From positions 2,782,001 through 2,846,000 of the forward strand of contig NZ_OY781981.1 of assembly GCF_963677565.1 (NCBI RefSeq): a stretch of 64,000 bases of DNA. The letters are read 5' to 3'. Made by a program: the position numbers and the translations under genes. This document shows, piece by piece, positions 9,091 to 19,500 of the stretch (position 1 is its first letter; each line of letters begins with the position of its first letter). The notes under the pieces are model-generated. The model did not search any database and was not told where the DNA came from. It was given only the letters and a program-made list of their open reading frames with translations. This stretch comes from an uncultured Draconibacterium sp. Its GTDB lineage: Bacteria > Bacteroidota > Bacteroidia > Bacteroidales > Prolixibacteraceae.

Positions 9091-10305
9091 TTACATCTTA
9101 CCCTGTTTGACGAGTTCTTTAGCACGCATTAAAGCTTCAACAAAATAATAGTCGGCATAAGAAAGAGGTACATCAACTTCCGATTTGTTAGGCATGTGTC
9201 CAACACTGTGTTTCAGAATGAAATTTGCATTCTCTCTGGGCTTTGCCAAATACTTATCGGAACTTAAACTCCGAAGCTGTGTTTCGGCAATTTTGAGGTA
9301 CGAATCAGTTTTTTCTTGCGAAACATAACCGCTTAATTCAAGTAGGGCAGAACACATTATTGCCCCTGCCGATGCATCGCGTAAAGCATTGGGAATATCC
9401 GGCGCATTAAAATCCCAGTAAGGAATTTTATCTTCCGGCAGATTGGGATGGTTGAGGATAAAATCTGCAATATGTGTGGCCTGTTCTAAATAGACTTTGT
9501 CTCCGGTTTCCTGGTACATCATGGTGTAACCATAAAGTCCCCATGCCTGACCGCGCGCCCATGCTGAGTCGTCAGAATAGCCCTGTGAAGTATTTTTCTT
9601 TTCAACCGCTCCGGTGATGGTGTCGTACGAAACTACATGGTAGCTGCTGTAGTCATCGCGGAAATGGTTTTTCATAGTGGTGTTTGCATGTGTTCGTGCC
9701 ACATGGCTAAATGTTGTATCGTTAAATGCTTTGGCGCTCCATTCCAGTAATTCCAGGTTCATCATGTTATCAATAATAACCGGGTATTGCCATTGCGCGC
9801 TCCAGCTGGCATAATCCCACGAACGGATGCAGCCGATTGTTGGGTTAAACCTGGTTATAAGCGATTTCGATGCATTGTGAATCACTTCTTTGTACTCCGG
9901 ATTGCCGGTAAGGCGGTAACCGTTTCCAAAGCTGCAAAAGATCATAAATCCTACATCGTGATTATCGGTAGTGTATTGCTGATCTTCAACACGCATTGTG
10001 AAGTTTTCTGCCCAAAGTCTCAAACTGTCTGTAGGATCGTTTTCGTATAAGTACCATAAAACTCCGGGAAAAAATCCGCTTACCCACCAGGCAGAATTGC
10101 AGGTAACAAGGTCCCCTTTTTTATCAATGGTTTGTGGTAATTTGTCCGGTTGGTCTTTTAACGATTCGGCCATTCTCAAGCTTTGTTGTGTAGCTACTTT
10201 TAATGAGTGGTCGATTACCGCGCTTAATTGATTATGCTTTTTTTCGGGTGTTTTACAACTAAAATGCAAGATGATTAAAGCAAGAAAGGAAATGGTTTTT
10301 AACAT
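9091..10305 (-). CDS. GH88 unsaturated glucuronyl hydrolase lipoprotein
   Basis: A 404-residue (alpha/alpha)6-barrel enzyme that hydrolyses 4,5-unsaturated uronic acid from lyase-generated oligosaccharides through hydration of the double bond. The two acidic residues characteristic of the family are seen as NHDVGF (D117) and DNMMNL (D179), with WW and RGQAWGLYGY barrel motifs. The N-terminus MLKTISFLALIILHFSC is a lipoprotein signal with C17, probably a periplasmic anchor. The frame is open to 10365, but those codons lie in the preceding terminator hairpin, so the ATG at 10305 is chosen. It lies downstream of SusD across that terminator and may be read by leak-through or its own promoter. Confidence 0.9.
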   Translation of the reverse strand: MLKTISFLALIILHFSCKTPEKKHNQLSAVIDHSLKVATQQSLRMAESLKDQPDKLPQTIDKKGDLVTCNSAWWVSGFFPGVLWYLYENDPTDSLRLWAENFTMRVEDQQYTTDNHDVGFMIFCSFGNGYRLTGNPEYKEVIHNASKSLITRFNPTIGCIRSWDYASWSAQWQYPVIIDNMMNLELLEWSAKAFNDTTFSHVARTHANTTMKNHFRDDYSSYHVVSYDTITGAVEKKNTSQGYSDDSAWARGQAWGLYGYTMMYQETGDKVYLEQATHIADFILNHPNLPEDKIPYWDFNAPDIPNALRDASAGAIMCSALLELSGYVSQEKTDSYLKIAETQLRSLSSDKYLAKPRENANFILKHSVGHMPNKSEVDVPLSYADYYFVEALMRAKELVKQGKM

Positions 10306-10332
10306 GATGCGAATCGTTTTAAGTACTACAGA

Positions 10333-10367
10333 CAAAAATAAGAAAAGAAATGCCCCGAAGGGCATTT
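10333..10367 (-). terminator. rho-independent terminator of the GH16-SusC-SusD operon
   Basis: On the minus strand AAATGCCC and GGGCATTT (10348-10355 and 10360-10367) form a perfect 8-bp stem with a 4-base loop, followed by CTTTTCTTATTTTTG. It lies between the end of SusD and the start of GH88. Confidence 0.85.
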
Positions 10368-10453
10368 CAATTGTTATTCAAATAAATCTAACCAAACTAT
10401 ATGAACGATCGAGTTTCTGTTCGCTCGTTCAATCTATTTTATTAATCCAAGGT

Positions 10454-12166
10454 CTAATTATATCCAGGGTTTTGATCCCACTGAACATCTTTGTTACGCT
10501 GAATTTCGCTTAACGGAATAGGTAACAACAGGTTAATCTCGCTAATACCACTGATTGTACCTTTAATGGTACTTTCGGTGTTAAGTGCAGCGCGCTCAAC
10601 TAAAGTTCCGGTACGCATTAATGTCATACGACGGTTTTCTTCAGCAAACAATTCGCGGGCACGTTCATCCAAAATAAAGTCGAGATCGATATCTGATGAC
10701 GATACTTTTCCTAAGTCGCTGTTGCCACTTTCTGCACGTGCGGCCTTAAAGGCACGATCGCGCAAAACGTTGATGTCGTCGGCAGCGCCTGCGGCATTAC
10801 CGTTTTTGAAACGAGCCTCAGCACGAAGCAGGTAAGTTTCGCCAAAACGCATAATCGGGAAATCCTTAATGTTTGTCCATCCCCACTGGTCGGTAGGATC
10901 GAATGAATCCCATTTACGGGTATAAGGGAATGCAACTTCCAACGTATCGCTTGCTGCAATTAATGCAGTATCACCTTCCTGAACTTCTACTACTTTAACT
11001 GCATCCGGAGAATCTGCGTCAACTCTGTATCCGTTAGCATCAACACCCCATGTTGCACTATATCCGGGAGAATTGTAATACATTGTTCGTGTTATGTTGT
11101 TTTCCGAATTACGGATGTCACCCTCTTCGTATAACTCGTATTTTACCCAGTTGCTAGGTCGTATACGACCGTTACCACGACCTCCGTACGGGTGCACAAA
11201 ACTTTCGTCAACACCATCGTAAACGTAAGTCATTCCCGGAACATTGTGATAAGCCGGTACCCAGTTACGACGTTGCTGAGGAGCATTTGTAAATCCACCA
11301 GAAATTCCACCTTTATTGTACTCGAGTTCGAAAGTCCAGATTGCTTCTGTATTTCCTTCAGAACGACGCTGGTTACCGAATTTGAACATGTCGCTGAAGT
11401 AGTCGCCATTCACATCGATAGCAACACCGTAACGTTCCTCAACAATTGAGAAAAGTCCGCTATTGATAATGCTGGTTAATACAGTTTCTGCTTCATCAGG
11501 TTGATCCAGGCGCAAATACACTTCGCCCAGACTTTGCATAGCCATGTGTTTGTTGGCGCGGCTTTCGCTCACTGTACCTGTAATGTCAGGCAAATTATCT
11601 GCTGCATATTTCAAATCCTCAACAACTTGCGCGTTTACCTGTGCAACAGGTGTACGCTCCAAATCTGTTCGTGCAGAAGATGTAGGCTCAGTAAGCAATG
11701 GCACATCGCCATACAACGTTGCCAGAATGTTATAACAGTATCCGCGGAAGAATCGTGCTTCGGCCATTTTAGCCGGATCGCCATCTTCGCCGATTGCTAC
11801 CATTGCATTGTTTGCATTGTTGATGATCAGGTAGCACATTTCCCACATGTACTTCACTGCGGCATTCTCTGAGTTCAGGTCTTCGTATTTAAAAAACGGA
11901 ATTTCAACACCTTGAACGCCGCCGGGAGAACATACATCGGTTCCGTCTTGCCAAACACCAGCCCAACCTTGTTGGTCAGACCAGGTCCAGATTCTACCAA
12001 AATTATAATGCAAACCTTTCAAAGCCGCTTCAATACCGGCTTCGTCGGTTAATGTTGCAGGAGCATACGAAGAATACGGTGTCTCGTCCAAAAAGTCTTC
12101 GCTGCAAGAGATGGCCAAAAAAGTTAGAGCCATCACTATTAATATGTGAAATTTATTCTTCTTCAT
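10454..12166 (-). CDS. SusD/RagB-family glycan-binding lipoprotein
   Basis: A 570-residue outer-membrane surface lipoprotein that caps the SusC transporter and binds the target glycan. The signal ends in the lipobox LAISC followed by SEDFLDETP, the standard SusD start. RFFRGYCYNILATLYGDVPL is the conserved TPR-region helix, and the C-terminal segment carries the FAEENRR and DQNPGYN motifs usual for the family. Length is normal. The gene starts 12 bases after the SusC stop, giving the obligate SusC-SusD pair, and is followed by a strong terminator. Several Trp-rich stretches early in the protein (IWTWSDQQGWAGVW) are candidate glycan-stacking residues. The ligand is inferred from neighbours as a galactan-type glycan. 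Confidence 0.96.
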   Translation of the reverse strand: MKKNKFHILIVMALTFLAISCSEDFLDETPYSSYAPATLTDEAGIEAALKGLHYNFGRIWTWSDQQGWAGVWQDGTDVCSPGGVQGVEIPFFKYEDLNSENAAVKYMWEMCYLIINNANNAMVAIGEDGDPAKMAEARFFRGYCYNILATLYGDVPLLTEPTSSARTDLERTPVAQVNAQVVEDLKYAADNLPDITGTVSESRANKHMAMQSLGEVYLRLDQPDEAETVLTSIINSGLFSIVEERYGVAIDVNGDYFSDMFKFGNQRRSEGNTEAIWTFELEYNKGGISGGFTNAPQQRRNWVPAYHNVPGMTYVYDGVDESFVHPYGGRGNGRIRPSNWVKYELYEEGDIRNSENNITRTMYYNSPGYSATWGVDANGYRVDADSPDAVKVVEVQEGDTALIAASDTLEVAFPYTRKWDSFDPTDQWGWTNIKDFPIMRFGETYLLRAEARFKNGNAAGAADDINVLRDRAFKAARAESGNSDLGKVSSSDIDLDFILDERARELFAEENRRMTLMRTGTLVERAALNTESTIKGTISGISEINLLLPIPLSEIQRNKDVQWDQNPGYN

Positions 12167-12178
12167 TGTTGTATTCTT

Positions 12179-15100
12179 TTATAGAGTAAGGTTAATACCA
12201 AAAACTACTGTTCTTACACTTGGATAGTTGACTGTCCAGTTACCCCAGCCACGGCCGTCGCTTCTTTCTTCAGGGTCCCAACCGATCCAGTCGGTAAAGG
12301 TGTACAGGTTACGTCCGCTCAGGTACAGGCTTAAAGCACTGATTCCGGCTTTGTCTAACATATGCTGTGGCACGTCGTAATTCAAGGTGATGTCTTTAAT
12401 ACGGGTGAAGTTGTTTTTAACCGGGAATCCGTATCCGTGAGGATTTGAGTTTTTATTCAATGAACGCCACTCGTTGCTTTGGTTTTCCGGAGTCCAGTAA
12501 CCTATGTCAGCAAAACTGTTACGGCGTTCAATTTCGTCTGAAGCCATTCCAATGTGGTGGTTGTTACGCATGGCTCCCTGAACGGTTTGAATAAATACGT
12601 TCAGTGTGAAGTTTTTGTATGCGAAAGTATTGGTTAAACCACCAGTCCATTTTGGAGCTGTTTGGCCAAGAATAACACGGTCGTCGTCGGTAATAACTCC
12701 GTCTGGTACGCCGTCAGGACCACTAATGTCGGCAACTTTAACATCGCCTGGTTTTGCTACGGGGTCCCAATCTAAATGATCGCCGTTGGCAATTTCATCT
12801 TCCTGCCAAATGCCTACTTTTTTGTAGTCGCGGATAACGCCGATAGGTTCGCCAAGGAACCAGCCACTACCAATATCATCTAAGCCGTCGCCATAAAGTT
12901 CTGTAATCTCGCTTTTGCTGTTCGAGAAAACGATTGAACTGTTCCATTTAAAGTCTGCTGTGGCAACGTTTACAGTGTTCAGTGTAAGTTCAATACCTTT
13001 TGTAGAAGTTTCACCAATATTTGCTGTTACAGAACCGAATCCTGAAGCAGATGGCAATTTACGCGATAATAACAAATCAGAGTTGTTTGCAGTATAAAGA
13101 TCAAGCGAACCGTTGATACGGTTGTTGAAGAAACCGAAATCTAAACCAAGGTTCAGGCTTTCTTTGGTCTCCCAGCTTAAGTCGCCGTTACCTAAACGAT
13201 CGGTAACCATGGCAATGTTTGTTGATCCGCCAAACGGAATTTGTCTGTCGGCCATAGTTGTGAATGTGCGGTAAACACTAACGGCCTCGTTTCCTGATTT
13301 ACCATAAGATAATCTCAGTTTCAGGTTGGTAATTTTTTCGGCATTTGCCATAAAACTCTCATGACGAATATTCCAACCAAGAGCTACTGATGGGAATGTA
13401 CCGTATTTCATACCGTCAGCAAAAACTGATGAACCATCGCGACGCACAGTAACTGTAAACAGGTAACGGCTGTCGTATGAATAGTTTAAACGTCCCATTT
13501 GCGAAATTGCAGCATACCTGTCGGCATACGATCTAACGCTTGAGCTGGCACCGGCTTGCATTCTGTTCCAATCCAATGCGTCATTAACAAAATCGCTTGC
13601 TTGTGCCCAATTCTCATTGTACTCTCTTTCCTGTGATGAATACACTCCGGTCAAGTCGATATGGTGTTTGTTCACATCATAATCGTAACGCAAAATGTTT
13701 TCGATTGTATATGCCTGCGTTTCTTTACGTTCAATAGTTGCAGTTCCTAACAAGTCGTTAACCGATTGACCAGTGTAGTTGCTATAGCGACTTTGAATAG
13801 TAGAATGACCGGCATTCAATCGGTAAGTTAATCCGGTAAGTGGTTTCCAAATGTCGCCAAAAGTAACATAGGCAAAACCATTTAAGTTTACGTTGAACTG
13901 ACGACGCTCAGGACTTGTAGTAGTAGGAAGCATTGGGTTGGCCCACAGCGTTTCACCAAACATTGGGTAAATGGTGTAGGTGCCATCTTCTTCGTACATT
14001 CTTCCGTAGGGGCTCATCGCTTCTGCGTTCAGCAAGTTGGCACGACCACCATCGCGGTTGTGATAAACAATCGATGAGTTGGTTCCGATTTTCAGGTACT
14101 TGGTTACCTGTGCATCAATGTTGGTACGAATTGAGTTACGTTTGTAATTATAACCTTTTACAACACCTTTTTGGTCTAATAAATCTCCCGAGATATAGTA
14201 GCTTAAATTTTCACTTCCACCGGAAATACTGATGTTGTGATTTTGCTGAATACCGGTTTGCGAAACTTCGTCAATCCAGTCGATAGTATGACCATTTTTG
14301 TAATTTTCTACTTCGTACTGGTATTTTACAGGAGCTTCGTAAAGTGGTGAACCGTTGATGCGGTTACCTTCGGCATAGCGTGCAAGTAATTCATCAGTTG
14401 ATACCATTTCCGGAATATTGGCAAATTCTTCCACACCAATATAACCTGAATATTTAATGGTAGGTGTCGATGATTTTCCGCTTTTAGTAGTGATAAGAAT
14501 AACACCATTGGCACCATTCATACCATAAATTGCAGTTGCAGAAGCATCTTTCAAAATCTCAATCGATTTGATGTCGTTAGGGTTGATATCGTTAATCGAT
14601 CCTCCCATTTTTGAAATAGGAATACCGTCTACAACAACATACGGATCGGTTGAAGCTGTTAACGATCCGCCACCGCGAACCAAAACTTGCGGAGCTTCAC
14701 CGGGAATAGACGAAACCTGGGTAACACTAACACCTGAAACGGCACCCTGAACGGCCTGCATAACGTTTGAAACAGGTATTTTGGCCAGTCGCTCTTCCGA
14801 TACCGAACTTACCGAACCGGTAATGTCCGATTTCTTTTGCGTACCGTAACCAACAACCACAACCTCGTCAACACCAATTACGGCGTCTTCCATAGTAACC
14901 TGAATGCTGGTTTGATCACCCACTGTAACCTCTACTTCCTTCATACCAATAAAAGAGAAAACAAGGATGTCTTCAGAGCGAACATCGTTAAGCGAGAAGT
15001 TTCCGTCAACATCGGAAATTGTTCCGTGTGTAGTTCCTTTTACTAAAATCGAAACACCAGGTAACGACTCGCCGCTTGTGCTGAGCACTGTTCCGGTGAC

Positions 15101-15238
15101 TGATTTTTCTTGTAATGCAGTTCCGGAACCGGCAAATGCTGCTGTTCCGTGAACAATGATTAACATCAATGCCAAAGCCATGGTTTTTAAAATCCCATTG
15201 CTGAAAAAGCATTGATTCAATTTACTCTTCTTTTTCAT
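12179..15238 (-). CDS. SusC/RagA-family TonB-dependent outer-membrane transporter
   Basis: A 1019-residue TonB-dependent beta-barrel that imports oligosaccharides. After a long signal peptide (cleavage near AAFAGSG) comes a carboxypeptidase-regulatory-like domain (SVTGTVLSTSGESLPGVSIL), a TonB-box region DEVVVVGYGTQKKS, the plug domain with the SusC signature VLVRGGGS and DPYVVVDGIPI, and the barrel ending in an aromatic/hydrophobic strand (VFGINLTL). There is no N-terminal STN domain, so anti-sigma signalling is unlikely; the neighbouring HTCS is the probable regulator. GH16 precedes it by 51 bases and SusD follows after 12, so the three form an operon. Confidence 0.96.
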   Translation of the reverse strand: MKKKSKLNQCFFSNGILKTMALALMLIIVHGTAAFAGSGTALQEKSVTGTVLSTSGESLPGVSILVKGTTHGTISDVDGNFSLNDVRSEDILVFSFIGMKEVEVTVGDQTSIQVTMEDAVIGVDEVVVVGYGTQKKSDITGSVSSVSEERLAKIPVSNVMQAVQGAVSGVSVTQVSSIPGEAPQVLVRGGGSLTASTDPYVVVDGIPISKMGGSINDINPNDIKSIEILKDASATAIYGMNGANGVILITTKSGKSSTPTIKYSGYIGVEEFANIPEMVSTDELLARYAEGNRINGSPLYEAPVKYQYEVENYKNGHTIDWIDEVSQTGIQQNHNISISGGSENLSYYISGDLLDQKGVVKGYNYKRNSIRTNIDAQVTKYLKIGTNSSIVYHNRDGGRANLLNAEAMSPYGRMYEEDGTYTIYPMFGETLWANPMLPTTTSPERRQFNVNLNGFAYVTFGDIWKPLTGLTYRLNAGHSTIQSRYSNYTGQSVNDLLGTATIERKETQAYTIENILRYDYDVNKHHIDLTGVYSSQEREYNENWAQASDFVNDALDWNRMQAGASSSVRSYADRYAAISQMGRLNYSYDSRYLFTVTVRRDGSSVFADGMKYGTFPSVALGWNIRHESFMANAEKITNLKLRLSYGKSGNEAVSVYRTFTTMADRQIPFGGSTNIAMVTDRLGNGDLSWETKESLNLGLDFGFFNNRINGSLDLYTANNSDLLLSRKLPSASGFGSVTANIGETSTKGIELTLNTVNVATADFKWNSSIVFSNSKSEITELYGDGLDDIGSGWFLGEPIGVIRDYKKVGIWQEDEIANGDHLDWDPVAKPGDVKVADISGPDGVPDGVITDDDRVILGQTAPKWTGGLTNTFAYKNFTLNVFIQTVQGAMRNNHHIGMASDEIERRNSFADIGYWTPENQSNEWRSLNKNSNPHGYGFPVKNNFTRIKDITLNYDVPQHMLDKAGISALSLYLSGRNLYTFTDWIGWDPEERSDGRGWGNWTVNYPSVRTVVFGINLTL

Positions 15239-15289
15239 AAAGATTCGTGATTTAATTATTAAAATTGAAATAGTTCTAATTCAGAATAT

Positions 15290-16192
15290 CTAGTTCGTTA
15301 TTTCTTTGTAGACTTTCACATAGTCAACCTCAAACTGAATAGGGAAATCCGTGCGTGTAGGATCGCCCCCATTTGCTCCAATTGCAAGGTTGAGCAACAA
15401 GTAGAATTTCTGATCGGAAGTAAATGGATTGCCACCGTCAGGATTGATTGTTTGTTGCAGATCGATTTGGTTCAGTAACTCATTATCAAGGTAAATACTA
15501 ATCTGTTCTTTATCCCAGTGCATCGACCAGGTGTGGAATTTGTCGGCCCAGTCGGGATCGTTTTTTGTAAAATGTTCTAATGGTATTTTTGCATCGTTCC
15601 AGTTGGGTTGGTGGTTTAATTCCGAGCCCCACGCAGCGTTCGCCAACAAGTGCGGAATAGTATTAATGCGGTAGAACTCCATAATATCAATCTCTCCGCA
15701 ATATGGCCAGCTCTGCTCGGTTCCCAACAGCCAAATGGCGGGCCATGCACCGTTTGATACGTTGATTCGCGCACATATTTCGAAGTAGCCAAACGGAGGC
15801 CATTCCTGCAGATCTTTAGTAATAAGGCATGCTGATGTGTATTTAGCGTTTGAACGATTGGTGCGCCAATCGTCGCTGAGTGGATTGTAATTCGGATTGA
15901 AAATGTTTTCTCTTTTACCTTCTATAATTAAGCGACCATTTTGACAATAAGCATTTTGAGGTTGATACCATTGAAGCTCACGGTTGCGCACAAATCCGTA
16001 TTCGAAATTCCAGTTCTGTGCATCCGGAGAACCGTCGTTATCGAAATTATCTTCCCAAATTAATTGAAGATCTTTAGGTTTTGTTTGCTGTGGGTTTGGT
16101 TTTTTGCCTGCATAACTATTGGCCGCAACAAAAATGCATAGAAGCAAAAACAGCTTTGTAAGAATAGTCTTCGTATGGTTAGTACGATTCAT
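15290..16192 (-). CDS. GH16 endo-beta-glycanase
   Basis: A 300-residue secreted jelly-roll hydrolase. The family signature ExDxxE is seen as GEIDIME (E167 nucleophile, D169, E172 acid/base), preceded by GAWPAIWLLG and followed by a substrate-cleft strand; the start MNRTNHTKTILTKLFLLLCI is a signal peptide. Laminarinase-like GH16 enzymes cut beta-1,3 glucans, but members of the same subgroup in Bacteroides arabinogalactan loci cut beta-1,3-galactan. With a GH43 of galactanase type and a glucuronidase-like GH2 across the regulator, an endo-beta-1,3-galactanase is my preferred reading and laminarinase is the alternative. It is the first gene of the SusCD operon, divergent from the HTCS. Confidence 0.9.
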   Translation of the reverse strand: MNRTNHTKTILTKLFLLLCIFVAANSYAGKKPNPQQTKPKDLQLIWEDNFDNDGSPDAQNWNFEYGFVRNRELQWYQPQNAYCQNGRLIIEGKRENIFNPNYNPLSDDWRTNRSNAKYTSACLITKDLQEWPPFGYFEICARINVSNGAWPAIWLLGTEQSWPYCGEIDIMEFYRINTIPHLLANAAWGSELNHQPNWNDAKIPLEHFTKNDPDWADKFHTWSMHWDKEQISIYLDNELLNQIDLQQTINPDGGNPFTSDQKFYLLLNLAIGANGGDPTRTDFPIQFEVDYVKVYKEITN

Positions 16193-16517
16193 AAGTTAAA
16201 GTTTTAGTTCAATGGTTTGTTTTCCTTCTTTCAGGAAAACATTACAAAGCTCAGGTAAAAAAAATGGAATGATTTGAACAAAATCGATGTACACTTTCAC
16301 TTAATTGAAATCGATTGCATAAAATTGAAAAAAACTATTACAAATTTGACTTGTCGGAATTGTGCAAAGGCTATGTGTTCTGTAAGGTTCATAAAATCAG
16401 GCTATTGTGTCGGAGTGGTTCGTGCGTTGGGTGCTTGTTATATTTTTAGCGTATATTGAGTAGCACAAACCTTCTTTTTCAAATTTCATATAAATTTGCA
16501 CAAACGCAAAAACTAAC
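16193..16517. promoter_or_regulatory. divergent control region between GH16 operon and HTCS
   Basis: This 325-base stretch has no convincing gene; a 61-codon ORF in it lacks recognisable features. It contains two short direct repeats of the size expected for an AraC-type HTCS output domain: AATTGAAA at 16303 and 16323 (20 bases apart) and AAATCGAT at 16281 and 16308. A Bacteroidota -7 element TAAATTTG (16491-16498) lies 20 bases before the HTCS start codon. I found no matching element for the GH16 promoter on the other strand. Confidence 0.5.
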
Positions 16518-19500
16518 ATGCTACGAATTACTAAACTACTTCTTGTTCTTCTTTTTTGCTCTTGTGCAGCACATGCACAAAACGAGCTCTACTTTTCTCA
16601 TCTGGGAGCAGAGAACGGACTAACCATCGATAAATCAAATACCATCGTTCAGGATAAGAATGGTTTTATGTGGATTGGCACATTAAACGGCCTGACACGT
16701 TTTGATGGTTACGACTATGTTACTTACCATCCTCATTTTCATGATTCAACTTCAATATCAAACCGCGAGATTACCAAGTTAATGGTTGACAAGGCCGGCA
16801 ATTTGTGGATTGGTACGGCAAGTGGTTTAAATTTTATGAATCTGGAAACCGGTGCTTTAAAACGATACAAGATTCGAAGCCGGATTTTATCGTTGAATGA
16901 AGACCACGAAGGCATTATTTGGATTGGCACATGGAACGATGGATTGTACAAACTGGATCCGGAAAACGGTGACATGACACATTACCTGGCCAGTGAGGTG
17001 GTAAGCGATATTTACGAAGACTCGCGCCAAATTTTGTGGATAGCTACCTACAACGGCTTGCTTCGTTTTTATCCTGAAAGCGGTGATTATTCGCGCTATG
17101 TTGCTGAGCCCGGCAAAAACTCACTTTCAAATTCCACTGTAACTCAAATTGTTGAATCGAAAGAAGGAAATCTGTGGATTGGAACATGGAGTGGAGGTTT
17201 GAACAAAGCGGAGGTAAATAACAATGGTGAAATTATTCGTTTTACAGCTTATCGCGAAGGTGCAAGCACAAACAGTTTAGGCGACGACGTAGTGTTTAGG
17301 CTTTATTACGATCAATTTGATAATTTATGGATCGGATCGTGGAACGAAGGTTTAAGTTTACTAAAATATGATCAGCAGCAACTTCCGCCCGAAGAGGCTG
17401 GCTTTTGGAATTATAAGGCCTCGGTTAATAATCCGGGAAGTTTGTCGTCGAATGCAGTATCCGCACTTTTTGTCGATAAAAGTGGATTACTTTGGGTGGG
17501 ATCTTCAAAAATCGATCGGGCTTCGATAACAGACAGTGGTTTAGGTCGTTATGTGTTGTTGTCAACGGTCGATAATCTTGGAAACAAAATCTACATAAAA
17601 AGTTTTGCTGCGTTCAATCATCAATTGTGGATTGGTACTTCGTACAACCTTTTGCAGTACGAAAATCACAACGGGGTTTACGTATTAAAGAAAGATTATG
17701 GCGAACTAAAATACATGCAAAACGGTCGCGAGTTTGTGGCCTATACCATTTACGATTTACATGCAGATAACACCGGTTTGTGGATTAGTACTGAAGATGC
17801 CGGGCTTATTCATTATCAGTTTAACCGTAATATGGAACTCGACCTTTCGAGCCGTGAATACTATAACGAGAATACGAATGTTGCTATTCCGGGAAATAAA
17901 GTGATTGAATTAGTTCCATCGAAAAAATTCCCCAACGTAATTTATGCGGGAATAACAGAGCGTGGTTTTGTAATTTTAAAAACCGATGAGAAGAAAGTTA
18001 TTTCGGTTGAAAGCTTTACATCGGGACCTGAAAGTGATAAGGTAAGTAGCAATATTATCCGAGCATTACACGAAGATCGCTCGGGCGATGTTTGGATCGG
18101 TACAGAAAACGGATTAAATTGTTACCACCCCGAAACCGGAAAATTCGACAAATATTTTTATTCAACCACTGATAAAAAATCGTTGAATGACAATGCAGTA
18201 AATGCCCTTCTCGAAGATTCATTTGGTAACCTTTGGGTGGGGACGACATCCGGATTAAACCGAAAAATTAAGGAAGTTGATTCGTCGGGAAATGAAGTGG
18301 TGAAATTTAAAGGATTTCCTGAAATTGAGTACTTGCAAAACGACCTCGTATCGGGATTAATGGAAGGCAAATCGGGGCATTTGTGGATTCGTACTTATCG
18401 CGGTATTGTGGAGTTCGATATAAAAAATGAGGTGATTGTTAGTAAGCATTTTTCACAGGATTACCAGAATGACCGCGTGGAACGAAATGCACAATTTGTG
18501 TTGGAGGATGATAGAATGGTGGTGGGTAACCTGACAGGTTTTATCGTGCAGGAACCTAAAAATATCAGCCAAACGGAGCATGCAGCAAATGTTGTAATTA
18601 CCGATTTGATGATTTACGACAAAAGCATGAACGATGAGTTGGAGCTCAGAACAAAATACGGGATTGATGCTGATATTCCTTATGCTGAAAAAGTAAACCT
18701 GTCGTACAAAGACAAAATGGTGACATTCAGTTTTTCGGATATGGATTATAAAAATCCGGGGAAAAATGAATACTTCTTCCGGATGGAAGGTTTTGATGAG
18801 CAGTGGAACAGTTCCGGAACACGAAATACGGCCACTTATACCAACCTTCCTCCGGGCGATTACACGTTTAAAGTGGTGGCAAGCGCCGGCAACGATGTTG
18901 ATTATACAAAAGCTACCACCTTTCAGGTTTCCATGTCGCCACCGTGGTGGAAGTCAATTGTTGCCTACATTATTTATGGCTTGATGTTTATTGCCGTTTT
19001 GTATTTTTTTATGAAATACTCGATCATCAACGCACAAAAGAAAAGTGAATTGGCATTTGAGCATTTAAGGGCCGAAGAGTTGCGAAATCTGAACGAACAG
19101 AAAACGCTGTTTTTTACCGATATAACGCATGAGCTAAGAACACCGCTAACACTTATTTTAGGACCTTCGAAAGAATTGTTGGACGATAAAAAACTGAGCG
19201 CCGAGTCGCACAAGCTTGCCCAATTAATAAATACCAGCGCCTATAAACTTTTACGTCTGGTTAATCAGCTGCTCGAGTTCCGGAAAATTGAAAAAGGAAT
19301 TCCGGATAATCTTTATATCCAGCATTGTAACCTGGTGAATCTACTTCAGGAGGTTTTTAATTTCTTTAAACCAATGGCCGACTCGAGGCAAATCGAATTT
19401 AAATTGAGTACCACTCCCGAGAATATCATGGCCAATTTTGACCCCGATAAGATGGAGAAAATAATTTTTAACCTCTTATCGAATGCCTTTAAATATTCAC

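Noticed and set aside
16274..16459. 61-codon ORF in the divergent HTCS/GH16 spacer
   Set aside because: No ribosome-binding context or recognisable sequence; it crosses presumed regulatory repeats.
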